A DNA stretch of 64,000 nt, from positions 23,336 to 87,335 of the forward strand of contig DATBJJ010000122.1 of NCBI GenBank assembly GCA_036556425.1, given 5' to 3'. This stretch comes from DATBJJ01 sp036556425. Lineage in GTDB: Bacteria; Acidobacteriota; Vicinamibacteria; Vicinamibacterales; 2-12-FULL-66-21. Every line of letters starts with the position of its first letter. Position 1 is the first letter of the stretch. The notes under the pieces were generated by a model that saw nothing but the letters and a program-made list of their open reading frames with translations, was not told the origin of the DNA and searched no databases. Position numbers and translations under genes: made by a program. Positions 33,116 to 40,079 of this stretch are shown here, one piece after another.

Positions 33116-34342
33116 GTGCCGAGAGCCACAGTGTGCCGGAGTGGGCATCGCCTGCCTTTCGCCCTTTCTTTTGGGATGGCGGCAATCGTTCTTGTTTTCC
33201 CCGCGATCGCGCAGGCGCAGGAGACGCGCGCCGAGGAGATCGCCAGGCAGCAACAGGAAAAGGCCGCGAAGAGCGCGCCCTATGAGCCGTCCGGCGTCGA
33301 GAAGCTGATGACGCAGATCGAGCGGAGCTATACGAGCCCGCCAAGCGGCTTCTTCCCTGTGTTCGGCAGCGTGTATCCCGGCGGCGGCCTCGCCCTGGGC
33401 GCGGGCTATCGTCACTTCTATTCGCGCGAAGCCGTCTGGGAAATCAAAGGGATGTATTCGATCAAGAGCTACAAGCTCTTCGAAGTCGGCACGCGCACGC
33501 CATGGAACGGCGGCGGAAAGTGGACCGCGGGGATTCGCGGCGGCTATCGCGATGCGACGCAGATCGGGTTCTACGGCATCGGCCCCGACAGCTCGCGAGG
33601 CGATCGCGCGAACTTTCGAATCAAGCAGGGATATGGGGCGGGCACGCTGGCGCTCAGGCCGACGTGGTTCACGCGGCTCGAGGGTGAAGTCGCGTACGAG
33701 GACTACAAGACCGAAGAAGGTCTCGGCCGCGCGCCGTCGATCGAGACGCGTTTCAATTCCCTCACCGCGCCCGGACTCTTCTCCAATCCGAAATACATCC
33801 ACAGCCAGGGGACGGCGGCGATCGATTGGCGCGTGTCGCCCGGCTACTCGCGAACGGGCGGCTACTACGGCGTCACGCTCCATGATTTCGCGGATCGCGA
33901 CAAGACCTACAGCTTCCGCCGCGTCGATGGCGAAGTCATTCAACACCTGCCGATGCTGCGCGAGAACTGGGTGCTCTCGGTGCGAGGCCGCGTGCAGTCG
34001 ACGCTCAACGACGACGACAGCGTGCCGTACTTCCTGCTTCCCTATCTCGGGAGCGGAAGCACGCTGCGCGGTTTTCCGACGGGACGTTTCCGCGATCGCC
34101 ACGCGCTGTTGACCGGCGCGGAGTTCCGCTGGATACCGAGCCGCCTCGCGCTCGACATGGCGTTCTTCTACGACGCCGGCAAGGTCGCGAGCCGCCGATC
34201 GGCGCTCGACTTCAACGACTTCAAGACGGACTGGGGCGTCGGCGTTCGCTTCCACGGACCGGCCGCCACGCCGCTTCGGCTGGAAGCCGCGAAAGGGATC
34301 GAGGGCTGGCGCATCGTGATTGCCAGCGGTCCGGCGTTTTGA
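33116..34342 (+). CDS. Omp85/BamA-type surface-antigen barrel protein
   Basis: A 408-aa outer-membrane protein. A signal peptide ('FGMAAIVLVFPAIAQAQE') is followed by a short Glu/Gln-rich linker without POTRA domains, then a 16-strand-type barrel region with alternating strands. The Omp85 barrel motif appears as 'YLGSGSTLRGFPTGRFRDR', containing the conserved L-R-G-F/ 'RGxxxGRFRD' element. The chain ends 'VIASGPAF' with the C-terminal Phe used by Bam. It resembles the D15/'surface antigen' class. GTG 33116 has GGAG 8 bp upstream. The following kinase-like gene starts 17 bp after its stop, so the two are probably co-expressed. Confidence 0.85.
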   Translation: MPRATVCRSGHRLPFALSFGMAAIVLVFPAIAQAQETRAEEIARQQQEKAAKSAPYEPSGVEKLMTQIERSYTSPPSGFFPVFGSVYPGGGLALGAGYRHFYSREAVWEIKGMYSIKSYKLFEVGTRTPWNGGGKWTAGIRGGYRDATQIGFYGIGPDSSRGDRANFRIKQGYGAGTLALRPTWFTRLEGEVAYEDYKTEEGLGRAPSIETRFNSLTAPGLFSNPKYIHSQGTAAIDWRVSPGYSRTGGYYGVTLHDFADRDKTYSFRRVDGEVIQHLPMLRENWVLSVRGRVQSTLNDDDSVPYFLLPYLGSGSTLRGFPTGRFRDRHALLTGAEFRWIPSRLALDMAFFYDAGKVASRRSALDFNDFKTDWGVGVRFHGPAATPLRLEAAKGIEGWRIVIASGPAF

Positions 34343-34359
34343 GGACGGAATCCATCGAT

Positions 34360-36072
34360 ATGCGCACTCACTTCTCGAGCAAAGCGATTCTGGCGTCGGC
34401 GGCGATCCTCTCCGCCGTGCTGGTATGGACCGACGGTACTCCTGGCGCGCAGTCGCGGCCCAAGTTCTACCCCGACGATCCGCTCGCGCGCGAGCCTGAG
34501 ACGCAGGATGCCTCGAAGACGCAGGAATGGGACATCGGTCTCATCGCGGATCTCACGCAGAACGTCTTCACGAAGCCGGGTGACTTGACGCGCGGCGTTC
34601 GCGCGCAGAACGTCAACACGATCGACGAGGTCCCCGACTCGAGCTGGTTCACGAACCGCATCTACGCGAAGGCGATCACGGCCGACGAGATCACCCGCGG
34701 TCCCAATACGCTCGACGGGCCGGCGCCCGGCAAGTGGACGATCATTCGCGCGAAGACGGCAGGCACGGCGCCCGGATTCACGGTTCGCGACGAAAAAGGC
34801 GACGTGTGGTTCCTCTCGCTGGACTCGAAGGGTTACCCGGTGGCGGCGACCGCCGCAATCTCCGTGGCCTCGCGGCTGTTCTGGGCGCTGGGTTACTACA
34901 TACCCGAGACGTACCTGACGTCCTTCCGTGCCGAGAACGTCGCCATCGGCGACAAAGTGACGGTCCCGTCGCACGGCCGCAGACGCCGCTTCACGCACGG
35001 GGATCTCCACGACGTGTTGGCCTCGGCTCACCGGAGCGCCGACGGCTCGTACCGCGCGATCGCGCAGCGCGGCTTGCCGGGGAGGGTCATCGGCGGGTTC
35101 AAGTACCACGGCACGCGCCCGGACGATCCGAACGACGTCGTGCCGCACGAGCACCGGCGCGAGCTCCGCGCGCTGCAGGTCTTCGGCGGCTGGACGAACC
35201 TCGTCGACATGAAAGCCGGCAACACGCTCGATTCGGTCGTGACCGAGAACGGCCGTTCGGTGGTTCGGCACTATTTGCAGGATGTCGGATCGACGTTCGG
35301 CACGGGATCCCTGCACCCGCGCGAAGGTGATGAAGGCTACGAGCACGTCTACGAAGGCGGGCCCACCGCGAAGCGCCTCTTCACGTTTGGATTGGCTCTG
35401 AGTCCGTGGCAGACGGTGGACTACGTGGAGCATCCGGAGATCGGCAGGTTCAGCGCGGAGGCGTACGAGCCCGACGAATGGAAGCCTCGCGTTCCCGCCG
35501 GGGCGCTGCTCCGCGTGCGCGACGACGACACGTTCTGGGCGGCGCTGCGCGTGATGGCGTTCACCGACGAGCACATCCGCGCCGCGGTCAAGACCGGGAA
35601 GTACACCGATCCCGCGGCCGAGAAGCTGCTCGCCGATGTGCTGATCGAGCGGCGCAACAAGATCGGTCGCACGTACCTCAGGAGAGTGAATCCGCTCACC
35701 AAGTTCGCCCTCGACGGGTCTGGCGTGCTGACGTTCGAGAACGCGGCGGTCCGCGCGCAGGTCGCGGAGGCCCCGAAAGGCGGCTACACCGCCTCGTGGT
35801 TCCGGTTCGACAACGCGACCGGCGCCACGCAGCCGATCGGATCGGCAACGAAGGCGGGTCAGGAACGCGTGCAGGCTCCCTCGGACCTGCCGCGCGCGGC
35901 CGGAAGCTATATCAAGGTGTCGGTTGCCGCGGTCGATCCCGCGTCGCCATTGACGGCGTCCTGGTCGAAGCCTGTCGACGTGTACTTCCGAAGCAGCGGA
36001 AGCGGCTGGCAGCTTGTCGGCGTCGAGCGGTTGCCGGTCGGACCGGCGCCGAACTCCGTGAAAAAGAATTGA
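34360..36072 (+). CDS. Exported protein with kinase-like D-x4-N / D-x-G motif arrangement
   Basis: A 570-aa protein with a signal peptide (cleavage near 'TPGAQS'). It begins 'KFYPDDPLAREPETQDA', then 'DEVPDSSWFTNR'. The central part has 'GFTVRDEKGDVWFLSLDSK', resembling a nucleotide-binding beta-sheet with a candidate Lys. After it come 'VFGGWTNLVDMKAGN' (Asp283, Asn288) and 'RHYLQDVGSTFG' (Asp308-V-G). The D-x4-N...D-x-G spacing (5 and 20 residues) is close to that of HipA-like kinases (Asp309, Asn314, Asp332 in E. coli HipA). I infer a kinase-like fold; the family is otherwise uncharacterised. ATG 34360 follows GAGGACGG and lies 17 bp after the Omp85-type gene. Confidence 0.6.
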   Translation: MRTHFSSKAILASAAILSAVLVWTDGTPGAQSRPKFYPDDPLAREPETQDASKTQEWDIGLIADLTQNVFTKPGDLTRGVRAQNVNTIDEVPDSSWFTNRIYAKAITADEITRGPNTLDGPAPGKWTIIRAKTAGTAPGFTVRDEKGDVWFLSLDSKGYPVAATAAISVASRLFWALGYYIPETYLTSFRAENVAIGDKVTVPSHGRRRRFTHGDLHDVLASAHRSADGSYRAIAQRGLPGRVIGGFKYHGTRPDDPNDVVPHEHRRELRALQVFGGWTNLVDMKAGNTLDSVVTENGRSVVRHYLQDVGSTFGTGSLHPREGDEGYEHVYEGGPTAKRLFTFGLALSPWQTVDYVEHPEIGRFSAEAYEPDEWKPRVPAGALLRVRDDDTFWAALRVMAFTDEHIRAAVKTGKYTDPAAEKLLADVLIERRNKIGRTYLRRVNPLTKFALDGSGVLTFENAAVRAQVAEAPKGGYTASWFRFDNATGATQPIGSATKAGQERVQAPSDLPRAAGSYIKVSVAAVDPASPLTASWSKPVDVYFRSSGSGWQLVGVERLPVGPAPNSVKKN

Positions 36073-36126
36073 CGACGCGAGTAAAGTGAACTAATTACTG
36101 TACAGCTTCAATACTACTTCGCGTCG
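36073..36126. repeat. Inverted repeat CGACGCGA...TCGCGTCG around an AT-rich core
   Basis: Perfect 8-bp arms at 36073-36080 and 36119-36126, extended imperfectly inward by GTAAAGT/ACTACT, enclose an AT-rich stretch (CTAATTACTGTACAG). It begins at the stop codon of the kinase-like gene. It may terminate that transcript or carry a promoter for the BACON-domain gene. Confidence 0.45.
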
Positions 36127-36251
36127 TTGGTCTCTCGCGTGCGTGACGTCGTTCAGAGCGATCGTTGCTGTTTGCTGTAGTTTTCGATCGTCGATCTCGG
36201 GTTGGCGATTCCGAACCAGGCGGCGTGCTTTGTGCACTGCGGCCCGGCCGA

Positions 36252-37289
36252 GTGTTTCAGCTCGGCAATCGTTCGAAGATCGTTCTACCCCTCGCGCTCG
36301 CGTCTCTCCTTCTTTTCTCCGCAGCCGTCTCCGCGCAGATCACCGATCCCCGCATCGTGGAGTTCCAGCCGTCGGCCGACCACGATCGTATGGAGGGCGG
36401 CAGGCCGATCATCGATCGCTACGCGCTCGAATTCTATCTGGTGGGTGTCGGCATCGTCCTTCAGAGCGTCGACCTCGGGAAACCGGCGCCCGAGGCGGAT
36501 GGTTTCATCAGAGTGGACTTCGGCGGCCGGCTTGGCGTGTGGCCGGCGGCCGGGCCGATCTACGAGGCGCGCGTCGTCGCGATCGGATTCGCCGGATCGT
36601 CCGCCAGCGCGTTGTCGAACTCGTTCACGTTCCCCAGTCGTCCTCCGGCACAGGGGCCGACCACACCGCCCGCACCCGATCCGCCGCCTGGCACGCCGCC
36701 TGGCACGCCGCCGCCCGCGCCGCCGGCGCCATGCACCCACGACTTGACGCCGAACGCGCGGATATTTCCTCCGATCACCACGACGAGCACGTTTACGGTG
36801 AACACGGGCACGAACTGCACGTGGACTCCCGCGTCGTCGGATTCGTGGCTCGTGGTGACCGATCTGCGGAAGCGCACAGGGCCCGGCGTCGTGACGTTCC
36901 GCGCGGCGGAGAATACTGCGGGGATGTCGCGCGTCGCCACGATCACGATCGGGACCGCGACTTTCGTCCTGACGCAGACCGGCACGTGCGGCTTCAACTT
37001 GACGCCCGCGAGTCAAGGCTTCAACGCTGCCGGCGGCACGGGATCGGTGGTGGTCACCGGGTCACCCGTCTGCACGTGGAACGCGGTGCGGTCCGGCACA
37101 TGGATCACGATCACGAGCGGCGCAAGCGGCACTGGAAACGGCACCGTCCGCTATCGCGTGTCGGAGAACACCGGCGCCTCGGCGCGCACGGGCACGCTGA
37201 CGATCGCGGGTCAGCCCGTAACGATCATGCAGTCCGCGAACACCGCGCCGAACACGCCCGCCGGTCTGCGGGTCGTGATCATCAGATAG
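36252..37289 (+). CDS. Exported BACON-domain protein
   Basis: A 345-aa protein. The signal peptide is 'IVLPLALASLLLFSAAVSAQ', followed by an IPT/TIG-like first domain ('DPRIVEFQPSADHDRMEGG' to 'YEARVVAIGFAG'). Next is a Pro-rich linker ('PPPGTPPGTPPPAPPAP'), then two BACON-type repeats with Cys-Thr-Trp motifs: 'TNCTWTPASSDSWLVV' and 'PVCTWNAVRSGTWITI', each ending in 'VATITIG' / 'TGTLTIAG' plus 'VTIMQ'-type strands. BACON domains are carbohydrate- or mucin-associated Ig-like modules on secreted proteins. I chose GTG 36252, just before the signal peptide; TTG 36165 is less likely. The stop lies 3 bp from the convergent S9 peptidase stop. Confidence 0.75.
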   Translation: MFQLGNRSKIVLPLALASLLLFSAAVSAQITDPRIVEFQPSADHDRMEGGRPIIDRYALEFYLVGVGIVLQSVDLGKPAPEADGFIRVDFGGRLGVWPAAGPIYEARVVAIGFAGSSASALSNSFTFPSRPPAQGPTTPPAPDPPPGTPPGTPPPAPPAPCTHDLTPNARIFPPITTTSTFTVNTGTNCTWTPASSDSWLVVTDLRKRTGPGVVTFRAAENTAGMSRVATITIGTATFVLTQTGTCGFNLTPASQGFNAAGGTGSVVVTGSPVCTWNAVRSGTWITITSGASGTGNGTVRYRVSENTGASARTGTLTIAGQPVTIMQSANTAPNTPAGLRVVIIR

Positions 37290-37292
37290 CCG

Positions 37293-38432
37293 TCAGCGGC
37301 TGCGATCCTCGTAGGGCCGGAGATTCCACTCGAAGAACGTCCACGTGCGGTTCCACGAATCGCGTTGATCGGGAGAATCGTCCCGCTCGAGCGTCTTGAT
37401 GTTCACGCGCCGGTTGAACGTGTGGCCCACGCTCACCGGTCCGGGCACGGGATCGACGTAGACCTTCGTCTCGGCGAGATCCGGCTTGCGCGAGCGCAGC
37501 GCGTCGACGATCTGCTGATCCTCGACATAGTTCACGTCCGTATCGTTCGTGGCGACGTGCACGAGGAGCGGCACGTTCAGCTTGTCGACGTGATAGAGCG
37601 GCGAGCGCTCGATGTAGAGATCGCGCTTCTCGAACGGCAGTCCCTGGATGCGGGACTGCGTCGAGAACTGGCGCTGATACGACGGTCCTCTGTATGACAG
37701 CCTGAACACCAGGTTCGTCACGGGAACCATCGCGGATGCCGCTTTGAACGGGTGCTTGTCGCGGAAGACCGACAGGAGCGTGATATATCCGCCGTGGCTC
37801 CAGCCCATGATGCCGAGCCGATCCTGATCGACGTGCGTCAGCGTCTTCAGATAGTCGACGGCGCTCAGCACGTCGTCGATCTCGTAGCCGCCGTAGTCGA
37901 TCGCTTTGTAATGGGCGTCGCCGTAGCCGGTGCTGCCGCGATACTCGGGGCAAATCACGACGTAGCCGCGCTCGACCGCCTCCTTCACGAACGGAAACAT
38001 GTTGATGCCCCAGTTCCCGTGAACGCCCCCGTGGACCCACACCATCGCGGCGTGCCCCTTCGCGCCGCGCTTCTTGAGCGGCTGGAAGAGATAGGCGGGG
38101 ATGTCCATGTCGCCGACGCTGCTGCGGTACTTGACCTTCTGAAAATCCATCACGCCCTGGCTCGCCTTCGCGTAGCGCGCATCGGCAACCGCTTTCTCGT
38201 CGATGTCTGCTTGCGCGTTGTAGCCGCGGCCGTGTTCGTCGGGATCCGCGCTGACGTACAGCATGCGCGCGCGCTCCGGATCCATCGGCGTCTCGGGGCG
38301 CTGCCGGCCTGACGGCGCCGGTGCCGCGGGCTGCTGCGTCGACTGCCCCGCCGGCGCGGCCGACCACATCGCAAAGCAAGCCGACGAGACGAGAACCAGG
38401 CGGATTCGTGGCGTCCACCGACGAGTGAACAT
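37293..38432 (-). CDS. Exported prolyl-oligopeptidase-family (S9) serine hydrolase
   Basis: A 379-aa alpha/beta-hydrolase with a signal peptide ('LVLVSSACFAMWSAAPAG'). The nucleophile elbow is 'GIMGWSHGGYITLLS', the acid Asp is in 'VATNDTDVNYVED' and the His in 'SVGHTFNRRVN'. The oxyanion region is 'MVWVHGGVHGNWG'. There is no N-terminal propeller, so this is a compact S9C/dipeptidyl-peptidase-like or acyl-peptide hydrolase-type enzyme working outside the cytoplasm. ATG 38432 has GGAGG upstream. It is convergent with the BACON-domain gene. Confidence 0.88.
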   Translation of the reverse strand: MFTRRWTPRIRLVLVSSACFAMWSAAPAGQSTQQPAAPAPSGRQRPETPMDPERARMLYVSADPDEHGRGYNAQADIDEKAVADARYAKASQGVMDFQKVKYRSSVGDMDIPAYLFQPLKKRGAKGHAAMVWVHGGVHGNWGINMFPFVKEAVERGYVVICPEYRGSTGYGDAHYKAIDYGGYEIDDVLSAVDYLKTLTHVDQDRLGIMGWSHGGYITLLSVFRDKHPFKAASAMVPVTNLVFRLSYRGPSYQRQFSTQSRIQGLPFEKRDLYIERSPLYHVDKLNVPLLVHVATNDTDVNYVEDQQIVDALRSRKPDLAETKVYVDPVPGPVSVGHTFNRRVNIKTLERDDSPDQRDSWNRTWTFFEWNLRPYEDRSR

Positions 38433-38598
38433 CGTTTGCCTCCAGGAGTTGCTCGATTCCTACGGATGTGCTCGATGCACACCATACCCGCCGACATGCG
38501 GACAATGCAACCTGGCTTTGTCATCCAGCGTTCATCCGGCGCTTCGTAGAATCGCTGAGCAGGTTGGGATCGGACGGCGGCGTCGAGAGGAGCAGACA

Positions 38599-39549
38599 GT
38601 GAGGAGAGGCGAGCGAGCACGGCCGGGAGCGGTTGGCGCGATTGTTTTCACGATCGCGATCGTGGTGGCGGCGCGGTCCGCGTCGGCGGAAACGCGATCG
38701 ATATTCGAGTCGCCGCTGCCTTCGCCGCCGATCGGTTCGCATGTTTACGAGGGCTTGTTTCGTGACGTGCCGGCGGTCGCCGCTCCATCCGAGGGTCCAT
38801 CGTCGTGGACCCTGAGCGAAGAACTTCAAGAGCAAGAGCCCCGGAAAGTCACGCGAACTGGATTCGCCGCGCTCGTTCGGAACATCGGCAGCGATTTCAA
38901 AGCGTTCCCGCGGCGCAAGTCGACGTGGGTCATCCTCGGCATCGGTGCCGGCGCGGCCGCGATTGCTTATCCGTTCGACGATGACGTCAGCGACTGGGCC
39001 GCCGATCAGAACGGTCTGCGCAAAGCGCTCAAGCCTGGGAAGGTCCTCGGACTGGGTCCCGTGCAAGTCGGCGCGGCAATCGGCACGTATCTCGTCGGCC
39101 GATTCGCGTACCATCCCGCGGAGGGCCGCACCAACAAGCTGTCTCACATGGGGTTCGATCTCCTTCGCGCGCAGGCGCTGACGCAGGCATTGACGTACGG
39201 AATCAAGTACGCGACGCAGCGCGATCGGCCGAGCGGAGACTGCTGCGCGTTTCCCTCGGGCCACGCGTCGGTGACCTTTGCCACCGCGTCGGTTCTCGAG
39301 CGGCACTTCGGATATCGCGCCGCGTGGCCGACGTTCGTGATCGCGAGTTACGTTGCCGCCGGTCGCCTGACCGAGCAGCGCCATTTTCCGAGCGACTTGC
39401 TCTTTGGCGCGGCGTTGGGAATGGCGTCGGGATGGACGGTCGTCGGCCGCCACGGCCGCGACGACTTCGCGTTGATGCCAGTCCCCGTCCGCGGAGGCAT
39501 CGCGCTGTCGGGCACGTGGACGCCGCAGCACCGCAAGCGCGACAGTTAG
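38599..39549 (+). CDS. PAP2-family phosphatase (exported/membrane)
   Basis: A 316-aa protein with a signal sequence ('VGAIVFTIAIVVAARSASA'). The phosphatidic acid phosphatase type 2 triad is complete: K-x6-R-P in 'KYATQRDRPSGD', P-S-G-H in 'FPSGHASVTFATAS' and S/G-R-x5-H-x3-D in 'GRLTEQRHFPSDLLFG'. Several hydrophobic helices flank it. It would dephosphorylate lipid phosphates such as undecaprenyl-PP or phosphatidic acid on the outer face of the inner membrane. GTG 38599 is chosen on the strength of GAGAGGAG upstream; the longer open frame has no such site. Confidence 0.88.
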   Translation: MRRGERARPGAVGAIVFTIAIVVAARSASAETRSIFESPLPSPPIGSHVYEGLFRDVPAVAAPSEGPSSWTLSEELQEQEPRKVTRTGFAALVRNIGSDFKAFPRRKSTWVILGIGAGAAAIAYPFDDDVSDWAADQNGLRKALKPGKVLGLGPVQVGAAIGTYLVGRFAYHPAEGRTNKLSHMGFDLLRAQALTQALTYGIKYATQRDRPSGDCCAFPSGHASVTFATASVLERHFGYRAAWPTFVIASYVAAGRLTEQRHFPSDLLFGAALGMASGWTVVGRHGRDDFALMPVPVRGGIALSGTWTPQHRKRDS

Positions 39550-39620
39550 AGATCGACGCTCTCGAGCAGGCGCTGATCGGCGAACGGCGGCGAGCCCGCG
39601 CTGACATCGCCTTGAATCTG

Positions 39621-39660
39621 GAACCTGGAGCTTCCCTCGGGCGTATCTGCCTCCAGGTTC
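39621..39660 (+). terminator. Hairpin after the PAP2 gene
   Basis: GAACCTGGAG (39621-39630) and CTCCAGGTTC (39651-39660) are perfect 10-bp inverted arms with a 20-nt loop. There is no T-run, so this may be a Rho-dependent end or mRNA 3' stabiliser before the PadR operator. Confidence 0.4.
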
Positions 39661-39662
39661 AG

Positions 39663-39683
39663 CTATAGCAGAACATGCTATAG
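39663..39683. promoter_or_regulatory. PadR operator candidate CTATAGC-N7-GCTATAG
   Basis: A perfect 7-bp dyad with a 7-bp spacer, ending 12 bp upstream of the padR start codon at 39696. PadR proteins bind such short AT-containing dyads and usually repress their own gene, so this is a likely autoregulatory operator controlling padR and the permease behind it. Confidence 0.65.
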
Positions 39684-39695
39684 TTCGCCTCAGTC

Positions 39696-40073
39696 ATGCC
39701 ACCACGACGACAACCGTCGATCGAGCCGGCGCCCGAGTCTTTCCTTCCGCTGCCGCGCGACACGTTTCACATTCTCGTCTCGCTCGCGGATCGCGAGCGG
39801 CACGGCTACTCGGTCATGCAGGACGTCGCCGAGCGGACCGACGGACAGCTCCGCTTGAGCCCGAGCACTCTCTACGCGTCGATCAAGCGGCTGCTCGATC
39901 AGCGGTTGATCGAAGAGCTCGCCGAGCGGCCGGATCCGGAGCACGACGACGAGCGGCGCCGCTACTACCGGTTGACGCGGCTCGGCCGGCGTGTCGCGAC
40001 GGCCGAAGCGCGCCGTCTCGAGCGCCTCCTCTCCGACGCGCGCGCGACGGGACTGCTCGCGCGAGAGGGGTAA
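39696..40073 (+). CDS. PadR-family transcriptional regulator
   Basis: A 125-aa winged-helix regulator. The PadR core is clear: 'DTFHILVSLADRERHGYSV', 'LSPSTLYASIKRLLDQRL', 'EELAERPDPEHDDERRRYY' and 'RLTRLGRRVATAEARRLE'. It probably represses the downstream ADOP permease gene, 6 bp away, and itself through the CTATAGC dyad. The inducer is unknown; PadR proteins often sense small aromatic or membrane-active compounds. Confidence 0.92.
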   Translation: MPPRRQPSIEPAPESFLPLPRDTFHILVSLADRERHGYSVMQDVAERTDGQLRLSPSTLYASIKRLLDQRLIEELAERPDPEHDDERRRYYRLTRLGRRVATAEARRLERLLSDARATGLLAREG

Positions 40074-40079
40074 CGCACG

